A stretch of 64,000 bases of DNA from Pedobacter cryoconitis (GCF_014200595.1 NZ_JACHCG010000001.1:1488001-1552000); one strand, 5' to 3'; counted from the first letter of the stretch, positions 19,907 to 29,112 are shown. Notes: a model not told the origin generated them from the letters alone. Made by a program: numbers and translations.

Positions 19907-20834
19907 AGAAACTGCTAATTTAATCGATGAGTCTGGTATACTAGCCATTTCAACACGTTTACAACGCTTAAGTGAACAGTTCCGTAAGGATGGGTTATTG
20001 TTGTACAAAGCTTTTGGGATAGAGTTCGAACCAAAATGGTTTCCCGTAATTTATACGCTGCAATTCAAATCTCCTTTGAGTATCCTGGAGCTTGCGTCCG
20101 AAATTGGCTATGCACATCCTTCGACAATCAGTTTGCTGAAAGAGCTGGAACAGCAAAAGCTGATCAGCTCTTTGCGGGATAAAACTGATGAACGAAAACG
20201 GCTGATTGTCCTGACAGGAAAGGCCTGGGAACTGATTGAGCAGATGAAACCAGTATGGGAAGTGATGGTCAAAGTATTATCAGAAATTACTGAGAATGAA
20301 AATAGCTTGCTGAAGGCGCTGAATGAATCTGAAGCACAACTTCGTAAGAAAGGGTTTTTAGAAAGGGCATTGGTTCTGGTAGACCAGCTAAAAAAAGAGG
20401 AGGCCGGGGCTGATGTCGTGCCTCTTGAAATGGAGGTTCAGTTAGTGGAAACTACGGAAGGATTGAAAACTTCTGGTGCTATATTGAAGTCCGTTTTAAG
20501 GGAAACGGATGCAGATCAGTTGTTTGCGGTGACTATAGCTGATCAATCTTCACACTTCCTGGCTACTGTACACGATTTGCCCGCAGGAACATGCAGTTAC
20601 CACAAAACTAAATCAGGGAACAAAATCGAAGGACTGGCTATATTGGAGCAGTACAGGGGAATGGGAGTAGGGAAAGCGTTAATTCAAGCGATTACTGCTT
20701 CACAAAATGAAGTTTTTTATGTGCATTCACCAATTTCTTTGGTGAGCTGGTTTGAAAAAACAGGTTTTTTGAAAAAAGGCAAACAGCTCGAGGAATCCGG
20801 TAATCTTTATTACAAAATGATTTTTAATACTTAA
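19893..20834 (+). CDS. MarR-type regulator fused to a GNAT acetyltransferase domain
   Basis: A 313-residue two-domain protein. Residues ~1-160 form a winged-helix MarR domain (SILELASEIGYAHPSTISLLKELEQQKLISSLRDKTDERKR is the recognition helix and wing). Residues ~165-313 form a GNAT domain with EGLAILEQYRGMGVGKALIQAI as the acetyl-CoA loop and SWFEKTGF at the end. Such fused helix-turn-helix/GNAT proteins are a known family; here the gene is preceded by an overlapping stand-alone GNAT gene, so the regulator may control that enzyme. Two ATGs lie next to each other (19893 and 19896). The effector and substrate are unknown. Confidence 0.9.
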   Translation: MMTNKETANLIDESGILAISTRLQRLSEQFRKDGLLLYKAFGIEFEPKWFPVIYTLQFKSPLSILELASEIGYAHPSTISLLKELEQQKLISSLRDKTDERKRLIVLTGKAWELIEQMKPVWEVMVKVLSEITENENSLLKALNESEAQLRKKGFLERALVLVDQLKKEEAGADVVPLEMEVQLVETTEGLKTSGAILKSVLRETDADQLFAVTIADQSSHFLATVHDLPAGTCSYHKTKSGNKIEGLAILEQYRGMGVGKALIQAITASQNEVFYVHSPISLVSWFEKTGFLKKGKQLEESGNLYYKMIFNT

Positions 20835-20839
20835 AAAGG

Positions 20840-21214
20840 TCAGGAATCTTTATAATTACTTATTTCTATTAAATTCAGATCAGGATCATTAATGTAAACG
20901 GATATAATAATTCCGTTTGCTCCTGATTTTTCAACCGGGCCTTCCAGAATCCGGATGTTTTTATCTTGAAGATGGGCAATGACTTTTGCGGTCGTCCAGT
21001 TACTGATCAGGCAAATATCTGCTGAGCCTACACCTGCTTTATTCCTGGTTTCCTGTCCCAAAAGTTGGAGATTTATCTTTTGGTTACCAAACTTCATTGC
21101 TCTTCTGCCGTTGCTAAAGGTTATCGGAGTCATCAGGAGAATGGATTCATAAAAGTTGACTGATCGCTCAATATCAGTTACAGTAATTACGATATGATCA
21201 AAATGGCTTATCAT
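20840..21214 (-). CDS. VOC (glyoxalase/bleomycin resistance) family protein
   Basis: A 124-residue protein of normal single-module VOC length. It begins FDHIVITVTDIERSVNFYESIL, typical of the first beta-alpha-beta module, and ends with INDPDLNLIEISNY, which carries the metal-ligand Glu of the second module. His in FDHIVI and Glu in NLIEIS are the likely metal ligands. The family includes lyases, dioxygenases and resistance proteins, so the reaction cannot be specified. It is convergent with the MarR-GNAT gene, leaving only 5 bp between them. Confidence 0.88.
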   Translation of the reverse strand: MISHFDHIVITVTDIERSVNFYESILLMTPITFSNGRRAMKFGNQKINLQLLGQETRNKAGVGSADICLISNWTTAKVIAHLQDKNIRILEGPVEKSGANGIIISVYINDPDLNLIEISNYKDS

Positions 21215-21380
21215 TTCTGTGTGTTTATAATGGATTTCTTATTTAACGGGCAATTTATGTAAGAATTGTCAGAAGAAAGCTTGAAATATATTTATGATTT
21301 CATTACCCCTGTTTGTTTTACTAAGTGTCAATAGGTTAGATGATTATATAAACAACTAAACCTAAAACCCCAAAAAACCT

Positions 21381-22157
21381 ATGAAAAACATGTATTTTAT
21401 TGCACTCCTTGCGATGCTGGCCATTTCTTGTAAAAAAGATCAGGCTATTGCTGAAAATTCAGGACAGCAAACGGATAAAAAATCGGTTGCTGCCGTGAGT
21501 ACTATTGTTTTTAGTGGCCTGACCTGGAATGTCAAAGATGTAGGCAATACCACAGTCGGCCCTGGCCCTAATTACTGGTCAGGAAGCAGCGTCTGGGTAG
21601 ACGCACAGGGATTCCTTCATTTAAAACTGAAGAAAGATCCGGTAACCGGCAGATGGAACTGTGCGGAAATTTATTCACAACAGAACTTTGGTTACGGTTC
21701 TTATATCTGGCAAATTGAAGGCCGTCCTGATCAGTTAGATCCAAATATAGTACTCGGTTTGTTCAATTATAAAGCCGGTGATGACGGGCATCACGAAGTA
21801 GATATTGAATTTGCAAGATGGGGAAATAGTCAGTGGCCTAATTTCAATTACACCGTATATCCTGCCTATGGAAATCCGGAGACAAGGGATTCCAAAACTT
21901 ATGAACTGGCTTTAAATGGTACTTATAGTACTTATAAGTTTACACGTACCAGTCAGCAGGTTGCTTATAAAAGTTATCATGGACATACGCAAAATGAAGC
22001 AAATGCTTTTTATGCCTATAATACGCCTGCTGGTTTCCCGGTAAGTACAGAAGCGCTGCCAGTACATATGAATTTATGGTTGTTTAGTGGTCATGCTCCC
22101 ATAAATGGACAGGAAGTAGAAATTATTATCCACTCCTTTAAATTTACGCCTCAATAA
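21381..22157 (+). CDS. GH16-type secreted lipoprotein glucanase
   Basis: A 258-residue protein with a lipoprotein signal (lipobox LAISC, Cys 17). The jelly-roll enzyme domain follows, with the GH16 active-site signature HEVDIEFARWGN near residues 135-147: the ExDxE pattern supplies the nucleophile, the assisting Asp and the acid/base Glu. GH16 enzymes cut beta-1,3/1,4-glucans, agar or related galactans; the substrate here is unknown. It sits alone, with a hairpin terminator directly downstream. Confidence 0.85.
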   Translation: MKNMYFIALLAMLAISCKKDQAIAENSGQQTDKKSVAAVSTIVFSGLTWNVKDVGNTTVGPGPNYWSGSSVWVDAQGFLHLKLKKDPVTGRWNCAEIYSQQNFGYGSYIWQIEGRPDQLDPNIVLGLFNYKAGDDGHHEVDIEFARWGNSQWPNFNYTVYPAYGNPETRDSKTYELALNGTYSTYKFTRTSQQVAYKSYHGHTQNEANAFYAYNTPAGFPVSTEALPVHMNLWLFSGHAPINGQEVEIIIHSFKFTPQ

Positions 22158-22172
22158 TTATTAATTAGGAAG

Positions 22173-22202
22173 CTGGTGAAATTATTGTTTCACCAGTTTT
22201 CT
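22173..22202 (+). terminator. Rho-independent terminator after the GH16 gene
   Basis: A 9-bp stem CTGGTGAAA/TTTCACCAG with a 6-base loop is followed by ttttcttcct. It lies between the convergent GH16 and sigma-like genes. Confidence 0.75.
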
Positions 22203-22208
22203 TCCTGT

Positions 22209-22565
22209 TTAGTTAATTCCGGTAGGCATGGAAATTAACATCAGGTGGCTTAAACCGCTCTCAAAATGACGCTCTGTTTTGCCTTCAATGTATAATTGCA
22301 ATATATAAGAACGCAATGAAGCTAATAAGTACGGAAGTAATTTATCGATTTTCCCATTTTCTCTTTCTTCCCAAAGATTGACAAAAACACTTTCCGTAAT
22401 TGATTCAGCGAGCTTTGGATTTTTTATCCTTTTATAAGACTCGTTATAGACTTTCTTCCAATACCGTTCAAAAATTTCTATGAATGCCAGCCGGTCGCCT
22501 TTTTTTAAATGTTCGAGTAGCATCACATCGCTGAAGTAACTGTACACGGTTTTTTCTGATTCCAT
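22209..22565 (-). CDS. Truncated ECF sigma-like protein (region 2 only)
   Basis: A 118-residue protein whose first ~95 residues match sigma-70 region 2 of Bacteroidota ECF factors (LLEHLKKGDRLAFIEIFERYWKKVYN ... ESITESVFVNLWEER). The region 4 helix-turn-helix that reads the -35 element is absent; the protein ends with a short unrelated tail (SGLSHLMLISMPTGIN). Only 51 bp, filled by a terminator, separate its stop from the GH16 stop, so no remnant of region 4 lies downstream. It may be a decaying sigma factor or a region-2-only regulator. No anti-sigma gene is adjacent. Confidence 0.7.
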   Translation of the reverse strand: MESEKTVYSYFSDVMLLEHLKKGDRLAFIEIFERYWKKVYNESYKRIKNPKLAESITESVFVNLWEERENGKIDKLLPYLLASLRSYILQLYIEGKTERHFESGLSHLMLISMPTGIN

Positions 22566-22718
22566 AGTAATCCTTTTAGGTCAATATAATTGGCTTTTTA
22601 TTTATCAAGTATAAAAAAATAACCGCTAATTATTATCAAAATAAATGCTTGTAATTCAGTTTTTTATAGCTAAAAGCATTTAAAATAAAATATTAGCGGT
22701 TATTAATGATAAGTTTTT

Positions 22719-23354
22719 TTAAGGTTGTTTCAGGAATTCCTGAGTGGTGCCGATTTCAGCATAAAAAAAGTTCAGGGCAGCTAATAAAGCTTTCTGCACT
22801 TCTGCTGCTTTTACCTGCTGTCCATTTACTTCCAGATCTCTCGTTGCGGTTGCATCTGCGATGACTTCGCAGTTAAAGCCAAAATCTTTAGCTGCTTTAA
22901 CTGTTGCATCAATACAAACGTGGGTCATCATACCTGCAAATACAAGATTTTTAATGTTTTTGCTTTGAAGATATTTCAGTAAATCCGTTTCACGAAAACT
23001 GTTAGGGTAGTGTTTGATGATTAGTTTCTCGTTTTTTATCGGTTTTACACTTGCATAGATTTCAGCGCCTTGTGTATCGGGTAAGAAAAAGGTGGCGCCT
23101 TCTTGTGTGGCAATATGCTGAATATGAATCACCGGCATATTGATTTTTCTGCTTTTTTCAATTAGCAGCCGGGTATTTTCGGCCGCCTCATTTGCACCGG
23201 AGAGCGTCATTTTTCCATCGGGGAAATAATCATTCTGGACATCAATCACAATTAATGCACTATTGGTATGCGCTTTCTTTTGAGCAAATACAGCAGGGAT
23301 ACTAGATAAAGTAACCAGACAGGTTACACCAAGATTTAAGATTGCTTTTTTCAT
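22719..23354 (-). CDS. Secreted cysteine hydrolase, isochorismatase family
   Basis: A 211-residue protein from the ATG at 23354, which gives a clean signal peptide (MKKAILNLG...VFAQ); longer in-frame starts upstream run into the promoter gap. The catalytic triad of the family is visible: Asp in VIDVQNDYF, Lys in IIKHYPNSF, and Cys in MTHVCIDATVKAA. A cis-peptide GMM precedes the nucleophile. The fold covers isochorismatases, nicotinamidases and other amidohydrolases, so the substrate is open; an exported location is unusual for the family. It follows the Crp-like gene by 58 bp on the same strand. Confidence 0.87.
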   Translation of the reverse strand: MKKAILNLGVTCLVTLSSIPAVFAQKKAHTNSALIVIDVQNDYFPDGKMTLSGANEAAENTRLLIEKSRKINMPVIHIQHIATQEGATFFLPDTQGAEIYASVKPIKNEKLIIKHYPNSFRETDLLKYLQSKNIKNLVFAGMMTHVCIDATVKAAKDFGFNCEVIADATATRDLEVNGQQVKAAEVQKALLAALNFFYAEIGTTQEFLKQP

Positions 23355-23412
23355 TTTTGTTTTTTTATTCAACAAAAGTATAGCGCTCTTTTTTGCAAAA
23401 AATTGAACTAGT

Positions 23413-23988
23413 TCAATGGGAAAGTTTTTTCCGGATCTTATTGAGAAACTCATGTGTAATGCCCAGATAAGCTGCAATTTGCAGTTGTGTCAACCGTTCT
23501 TCCAGCCGGGGGTATTTTTCTATAAATTCAAGATAACGTTGTTCAGCTGTTTTACCGATTGAGGAAATCACCCTGCGCTGAAAAGAAACCAATGTTCTCT
23601 GGTTCATAATCCGGAATAGTTTCTCCACCTGGGTGAGCTGCTGGTATAAAAGGTCTTTATCAGGTTTATTAATGCATAAAACCTCGCAATCTTCTAAGGC
23701 CTCAATAGTTAGAATAGCAGGAACCTGGTTGGTGAAACTATCAATATCGGTAGCCCACCAGTCTTCAACTGCAAAGTAAATGATTTGCTCTGAACCATTT
23801 TCATCCAGGTAATAAACTTTAAAACAGCCTTTAGTGACAAAAGCTTCATATCTGCATACTTCTCCGGCACGTAAAAGAAATTCCTTTTTCCTGAATTTGC
23901 GAAGATGAAAGTTTGCACAAAACTGTTCAAATTCTTCCGCTGTAAGCTGAATGTGTTTTGAGATGTTTTGATGAAGCAGACCGAACAT
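23413..23988 (-). CDS. Crp/Fnr family transcriptional regulator
   Basis: A 191-residue protein with an N-terminal cyclic-nucleotide-binding-like beta roll (~25-115, including RKKEFLLRAGEVCRYEAFVTKGCFKVYYL), a dimer helix (~115-150) and a C-terminal winged helix (LTQLQIAAYLGITHEFLNKIRKKL). The phosphate-binding motif of true cAMP receptors is not evident. Start is 5 bp after the DUF4249 stop, so it may be read with the TonB receptor operon, while the hydrolase gene just downstream is a likely target. Confidence 0.88.
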   Translation of the reverse strand: MFGLLHQNISKHIQLTAEEFEQFCANFHLRKFRKKEFLLRAGEVCRYEAFVTKGCFKVYYLDENGSEQIIYFAVEDWWATDIDSFTNQVPAILTIEALEDCEVLCINKPDKDLLYQQLTQVEKLFRIMNQRTLVSFQRRVISSIGKTAEQRYLEFIEKYPRLEERLTQLQIAAYLGITHEFLNKIRKKLSH

Positions 23989-23993
23989 AGCTT

Positions 23994-24947
23994 TTATTTT
24001 TTAATGATGATCTTCTGGATATAGGCAGCGCCCCAAATCCCAAAAGCATCTGATATGTTTCCTTTAACAGGGACATCCAGCACGCCAACAATGCTTTTGG
24101 CAGCTTGCAGATCTATGCTGTATAAATAATTGAAATAGGCAGCAGAAGTAGATTTTACAACCAGGGTGTACCGCATATTTTCAGCTTTTAAGGTACTCTG
24201 GTCATAGTCGATTTCTAAGGTGGTTTTATTTCCATTGAATGTTTTATCCGTTAAAAATATCCTTCCCGAATGATCTTTTAGCACGTTGAATCTTACATTT
24301 TCAGTTCTGTTATCATCAGTGGTAATAAATAACCGATCAAATTTTGCATCAAAAGTAGTATCGCGCTGAAGTACTAAGGCAGGATTGGTTTTCAATAATG
24401 CTGTAAATTCAGCTTCTGAGTTGACTTTTACCTTTTGTCCGTTGGCCAGATAGTATCTGTCTACGGTATATCGATTGGCCCTGAGTTCAAAAGTATAAAA
24501 ATTAGGTTCTGTGCTCAGGTCAACAATCTCGGCCTCCATATAGGTTGAATCCTGTTCAAGCAAATTGAGTTGAAAAGCAGGGGGAATAGTAGTCTCTGCC
24601 TGGTATGTTTTTCCCTGGTAAGCAACAGACAATTTGTAATTTTTGCCGGCAATAGCCTTTTTTCCCATGTAGTTACCTTTTCCCATGTAAAGATACTTTT
24701 CTATCAAGGTGTTATTCTGGTCAAGCAGACTGATCTGAGCATCTTCAACATTAGGAAAACCTGCCGCAGCGGCAGAGAAAACGGATGTGCTTAAGTTGAT
24801 TAGTGCATCATCTTGCTGATTAAATTCACCCAATACAACCAATTGAGGGTTCTTAGCTGAAAGTTCTACATTTGTTTCTTTTTCACAGCCGCTCAGGGCT
24901 AAAAACAGAAGCAGGGCCAGAAGATTTATTTTCCTGTAAATAGGCAT
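23994..24947 (-). CDS. DUF4249 lipoprotein paired with the TonB receptor
   Basis: A 317-residue lipoprotein with lipobox LALSGC (Cys 21). The mature protein begins with an Ig-like strand pattern (PQLVVLGEFNQQDDALINLSTSVFS) typical of DUF4249. In Bacteroidota these lipoproteins are regularly encoded right after FecR-controlled TonB receptors and probably act at the outer surface as receptor partners, comparable in position to SusD. Here it lies 2 bp downstream of the receptor stop, which supports that pairing. Confidence 0.9.
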   Translation of the reverse strand: MPIYRKINLLALLLFLALSGCEKETNVELSAKNPQLVVLGEFNQQDDALINLSTSVFSAAAAGFPNVEDAQISLLDQNNTLIEKYLYMGKGNYMGKKAIAGKNYKLSVAYQGKTYQAETTIPPAFQLNLLEQDSTYMEAEIVDLSTEPNFYTFELRANRYTVDRYYLANGQKVKVNSEAEFTALLKTNPALVLQRDTTFDAKFDRLFITTDDNRTENVRFNVLKDHSGRIFLTDKTFNGNKTTLEIDYDQSTLKAENMRYTLVVKSTSAAYFNYLYSIDLQAAKSIVGVLDVPVKGNISDAFGIWGAAYIQKIIIKK

Positions 24948-24949
24948 GG

Positions 24950-27493
24950 CTAAAATTTATACGTAAAGGTAAAATAAGGAATTAATTTTAGCTTGGCTTC
25001 TTCCAGAATATTTACTTTGTTAGACTGCTCATTGACCGAGACATATAAATAAGATGACGCTGAATTCGCAATTGCATTGTACATTCCTAAAGTCCAGATT
25101 CTTTGATGCCCGTTACTAAATTTACGGGTAAGGTTCAAACCCAGATCAAGTTTGTAATTGTTGGAGAGCGTGTAATTGTTTAATCCAGAAATGATATAAG
25201 TATTCGGCGCGGAAGTATTCCCCAGAACTTCGTCAATGCTTTTATGTATAGTTTGTGGTACTGTCACATGCCTGCCTGTAATATAAGTCCAGAGGGCAGA
25301 TATTTCCAGTCTTTTCCCTAAAGAAGCATTGACTGCAAAATTAAAGTTATGCCTTAAATCCTGATCTAGGGGGAAGCTTTGTCCCAGGTTAAGGGCTTTA
25401 AACTGTCCGGTAGTTTTGGATAGGGTATAGGCCATTTGAAATCTCAGCCAGTTCAGTTGTTGTACATAACTAAATTCTATCCCTCTGCTGATCCCCTTTC
25501 CCGAGGCCAGCCGGTCCTCAATTTTTCTCGCAAAATAACCATTGGCAATATCCTGTCCTGAGCCCAGTGCCAGTAAGTTATCCATGTTTTTTAAATAGAT
25601 TTCCGCACTAAAGCTGCTTGTTTTTCCTGCTTGCAGGCGATAAGAAAGGTTGATGATTTCGGAAGTCTCTGGTTTAATGTTTTTACTGCTTGGAATCCTG
25701 AATTCCGTTGGAACTGAAAGGCCATTCGTTGTAAACTGATGTATAAATTGAGACATTTTTGAATAAGACGCAGTAATTATCTGGTTATCACTCAAACGAT
25801 AAGAGAGCCTTATCCTTGGCTGTAAAGTGTTGTAGAATGTAGTCCCTGATTTAAATCCGGTATAGTGCAGGCCTGCCGTTAATTCTGTACGTGTTCCAAT
25901 CTTAACTTCATCTTCGATATAGGCATCTAAATTAAGGGTGTTAATGGTGATGTTTTCTTCTGTGCTCAGGCCAACCGGAAAGATAAATGAATTCATACTC
26001 ACACCACCTCCAAAATTTAACTTAAGATCCGGCCTTAAATAATAATTGAAATCACTTTTTAATCCGTAATCCTTTACTGTGGTATATACACGTTTTGGCA
26101 ATCCAACCAGTGTGGAAACCAGGTTAGCATCCAGACTATTTCTGTACTGACTAAAAGTGGCAGTCGTGTTTTTAAAGAGACGGGGACTTAAAATACTATT
26201 CCACCTGAATGCCACCAGCCGGTTTCCCCATTTTAAGGTCGATCTTAAAGCCTCCTTACTGTCCTCAGGGATGTCTAATTTTTGCCGGTAAGAGTCATTG
26301 CCTAAATAGGTGCTGATATAAAATCTGTTATTAGGGTTTGCTATGTAATTGAGTTTCAGGTTCACGTCTAAAAAATAATAATAGAGCCCTGCATCCTCTA
26401 ATGCTTTTGCACCTAGTAAATCCAGCCAGCTTCTCCTGGTATTCAGGGAAAAAGAGGCTTTATTTTTGATAACCGGCCCTTCAAGACCGGTAGATGCATA
26501 CAGTAAACCAATGGTTGTATGGCCATGGTATTTTTCCATGTTACCATCTTTGGAACGGACATTCAATACTGAAGAAAGACGCCCGCCGTATTTTGAAGGA
26601 AAATCGCTGCGGTAAAAGTCCACGCTTTTGAGTACGTCAGGATTGAAAATGGAAAACATCCCGTTAAAGTGATTGATGTTATAAATGGAAATATCGTCCA
26701 GGGTAACCAGGTTCTGATCGGCATTTCCACCTCTTACAAACATACTTACTGAGCCACCAGAGTTACCTGAAACACCAGGATATAACTGAATGGCTCTGAT
26801 GACATCTTTTTCTCCCAGAAAGGAGGGGAGTTTATTTGCTGCTTCCAGATCTACATGATCTCCGCCTATATTTAAATTATTCCGGGATTCTGTACTTTTT
26901 GTAACGACCAGCTCAGGAAGATCTACTCCGGATTTCAGGAAAATATCCTTCCGGATACTTTTTCCGTCCAGATTAATTTTTACGGTGACCGGGGAATAGC
27001 CTGTATGCGTAATCGTCAATTCATAACTGCCTTTTTCAAGACTGATACTATAGAAACCAAATCCGTTGGTTACAGCAATACTGTTACTTTCAGTTTCTGT
27101 GATATTGGCGCCAATGATAACCTCTGAACTCCCTTCCTCTTTGATGAAACCGCTCAGGGTAATGAGCCTGGGGTTGCTGATCAGCAGTATTTTTCCTTCG
27201 TATTCCTTAATCTGAATAGATTCTGCACGCAAAATTTCTTCCAGCAACTCTCCGACGGTGCTGATACGATTGGACAGGGTTATCTTTCTGTTCATCCTGA
27301 TGTTATCAGGATTATAAGTTAATAAGATGCCGGTTTGCTCAACCTGAGTTAGAAAAGAAGAGATTAATCCTTTTCTGTGGGTGATTTTTATAGGCGTGTT
27401 TAATAGCCCGGCCTTGTTTTGTGCATTTAAAATAACAGGGGCCAGAATTAAAAATAGGAAAAGATAGAATTTATTCCCTGTTATCATTCTCAC
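24950..27493 (-). CDS. TonB-dependent outer membrane receptor with STN signalling domain
   Basis: An 847-residue receptor. After the signal peptide (...VILNAQ) comes a secretin/TonB short N-terminal domain (~30-105), which in FecA-like receptors contacts the FecR anti-sigma protein. Next are a carboxypeptidase regulatory-like domain (~112-195), a plug (~215-330, with VSMFVRGGNADQNLVTLDDISIYN) and a 22-strand barrel ending in Phe (YFTFTYKF). The start overlaps the FecR gene by 23 bp. Together with the adjacent FecR and sigma genes this is a trans-envelope signalling transporter; the ligand is not known. Confidence 0.94.
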   Translation of the reverse strand: MRMITGNKFYLFLFLILAPVILNAQNKAGLLNTPIKITHRKGLISSFLTQVEQTGILLTYNPDNIRMNRKITLSNRISTVGELLEEILRAESIQIKEYEGKILLISNPRLITLSGFIKEEGSSEVIIGANITETESNSIAVTNGFGFYSISLEKGSYELTITHTGYSPVTVKINLDGKSIRKDIFLKSGVDLPELVVTKSTESRNNLNIGGDHVDLEAANKLPSFLGEKDVIRAIQLYPGVSGNSGGSVSMFVRGGNADQNLVTLDDISIYNINHFNGMFSIFNPDVLKSVDFYRSDFPSKYGGRLSSVLNVRSKDGNMEKYHGHTTIGLLYASTGLEGPVIKNKASFSLNTRRSWLDLLGAKALEDAGLYYYFLDVNLKLNYIANPNNRFYISTYLGNDSYRQKLDIPEDSKEALRSTLKWGNRLVAFRWNSILSPRLFKNTTATFSQYRNSLDANLVSTLVGLPKRVYTTVKDYGLKSDFNYYLRPDLKLNFGGGVSMNSFIFPVGLSTEENITINTLNLDAYIEDEVKIGTRTELTAGLHYTGFKSGTTFYNTLQPRIRLSYRLSDNQIITASYSKMSQFIHQFTTNGLSVPTEFRIPSSKNIKPETSEIINLSYRLQAGKTSSFSAEIYLKNMDNLLALGSGQDIANGYFARKIEDRLASGKGISRGIEFSYVQQLNWLRFQMAYTLSKTTGQFKALNLGQSFPLDQDLRHNFNFAVNASLGKRLEISALWTYITGRHVTVPQTIHKSIDEVLGNTSAPNTYIISGLNNYTLSNNYKLDLGLNLTRKFSNGHQRIWTLGMYNAIANSASSYLYVSVNEQSNKVNILEEAKLKLIPYFTFTYKF

Positions 27494-28463
27494 AGGCTAA
27501 ATTATGGATTAATATATAATCTTTTTTAACCTCGTAATTAAACTTAAGAATGAGTTTTAATTCTTCTAATACACTTTCTAAAGTCTGGTTCTTAAAAGTT
27601 GCTGTTACCGCGCACGATGCAGCATTATTATCCAATATAATTTTTCTGTGATAGGTGTTTTCAAGTACTTTGACCAGACTGGACATCCGCTCTTTTCTGA
27701 AAACTAAAATGCCTGTTTTCCATGCATATTCATTTTCAGACGCAACGGTGTCTTTTTCAAGCTGATCATTATGTAGTGTTCCTCTGTTACCTGGTAATAA
27801 CGTAATGGCAAGGCCGCGTTTTTCAGTACTGCTCAGTTGTACTTTTCCGGTCCTCACGGTAACTTCTACCTGTGCCTGAGCAGTATTGACATTAAATGAA
27901 GTACCCAGAACTTTTACCTGTCCTTTTCCGGCTTCAATAATAAATGGTCTTGCCGGGTTTTTGGTGACCTCAAAGAAAGCTTCTCCTTCAAGTCTTACCT
28001 GCCTTTTATCTCCGGAGAGCAGTTTAAAATATTTTAAAGTACTGTTTGCATTCAAAGTAACCAGGGAGCCATCTGCCAGTGTAACCTGCTTATTGGCGAA
28101 ATTTCCTGAGCTTACCGTGATTAAAGGGTTATAGTAAGAGCTATAATAAATCAATGCAAAACTGGTGACCAGGAACAGGGATGCAGCAATAGACATCCAC
28201 CAGATACGTTGTCCGGTTGTTTTGACTAATTTTATGGTTTGAGTTTGTTTTCCTCTGATCTGAGCGTCTATATTTTGCCAGGCATCATCTAAGTTGCAAT
28301 CAGGGTTGTAAACAGCCTGCTCAGCTTTTTCTATCAATGATTTTAAGCGGCTATATTCCAGCGGATTGGATTTGATCCATTCTTCCACAGCTATGTTTTG
28401 CTCTGGAAGAAGCCCGCCGTTGAAGTGTTTGGCCAGAAGAGAATTAATATCTTGATTTTGCAT
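27471..28463 (-). CDS. FecR-type anti-sigma factor
   Basis: A 330-residue single-pass protein. Residues 1-85 are the cytoplasmic sigma-binding part, ~88-108 the membrane helix (WWMSIAASLFLVTSFALIYY), ~120-215 the FecR domain (VTLADGSLVTLNANSTLKYFK; EGEAFFEVTKNPARPFIIEAG), and ~255-330 the DUF4974 domain that faces the receptor's STN domain. It sits between the sigma factor gene (19 bp away) and the TonB receptor gene, the standard order. Confidence 0.95.
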   Translation of the reverse strand: MQNQDINSLLAKHFNGGLLPEQNIAVEEWIKSNPLEYSRLKSLIEKAEQAVYNPDCNLDDAWQNIDAQIRGKQTQTIKLVKTTGQRIWWMSIAASLFLVTSFALIYYSSYYNPLITVSSGNFANKQVTLADGSLVTLNANSTLKYFKLLSGDKRQVRLEGEAFFEVTKNPARPFIIEAGKGQVKVLGTSFNVNTAQAQVEVTVRTGKVQLSSTEKRGLAITLLPGNRGTLHNDQLEKDTVASENEYAWKTGILVFRKERMSSLVKVLENTYHRKIILDNNAASCAVTATFKNQTLESVLEELKLILKFNYEVKKDYILIHNLACENDNRE

Positions 28464-28482
28464 GGTAGCTGTTAAACAAAGA

Positions 28483-29073
28483 TTAAACGTAAAAATTTAG
28501 AATACCCCTATGTTCCAGAAAATAAATTAATGAAAACAAAACAGATAGGGGAATATAGTGCGTACGGGCAAATTCCCGCATAATACTGATCGCTTTACCC
28601 ATTTGGTTTTCAACTGTTTTAATGGAGATCCCCAATTCGGTGGCGATTTGCTGGTAAGTAAGCTTATCAATCCGGCTCATCCTGAAAATAGCACCGCATT
28701 TTGGTGGAAGCAATGCCAGCGCCTGGTCAACAAGTGTCTGTATATCTGTATTTTCTTTATCTTCTTCTGCTGTTTCTAATGGGGTGTCTGTTATTTTATT
28801 GTAAACTGTTTCATCCTCCATTGATAGGGTATGAACTTTTTTCCTCAGCCTTGAAATACAATTATTGCGTACCGCAGTGATCAGGTAGTATAGCGCATTT
28901 TTATCATTCACCATGTCCTGCTTTATTTCCCAGAATTTCACAAATACTTCTTGTACGGCATCCTGACTTTCGTCGGAGTCGGCAAGATATTTATAAGCAT
29001 GCATACACAATGTTTTGTAATGCAGGCGGAATAACTTCTGAAAATCTGAATATAAAGGTTCTTGTATGTGCAT
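28483..29073 (-). CDS. ECF RNA polymerase sigma factor (FecI type)
   Basis: A 196-residue sigma factor from the ATG at 29073. An in-frame TTG at 29100 also exists but falls at the predicted transcription start, so it is disfavoured. Region 2 contains LYSDFQKLFRLHYKTLCMHAYKYL and DAVQEVFVKFWE; region 4 contains ALLPPKCGAIFRMSRIDKLTYQQIATELGISIKTVENQMGKA. A hydrophobic tail (PLSVLFSLIYFL) is unusual for the family's C-terminus. It should direct transcription of the TonB receptor unit when FecR relays ligand binding. Confidence 0.94.
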   Translation of the reverse strand: MHIQEPLYSDFQKLFRLHYKTLCMHAYKYLADSDESQDAVQEVFVKFWEIKQDMVNDKNALYYLITAVRNNCISRLRKKVHTLSMEDETVYNKITDTPLETAEEDKENTDIQTLVDQALALLPPKCGAIFRMSRIDKLTYQQIATELGISIKTVENQMGKAISIMREFARTHYIPLSVLFSLIYFLEHRGILNFYV

Positions 29074-29104
29074 ATAATAACACCCAGCCTGGGCTTGCAA
29101 TTGG

Positions 29105-29112
29105 CAAAGATA
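29105..29112 (-). promoter_or_regulatory. -7 promoter element of the sigma/FecR/TonB receptor operon
   Basis: On the minus strand the sequence reads TATCTTTG, a perfect fit to the Bacteroidota -7 consensus TAnnTTTG. Transcription would begin about 29098, 25 bases before the chosen ATG. Confidence 0.5.
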
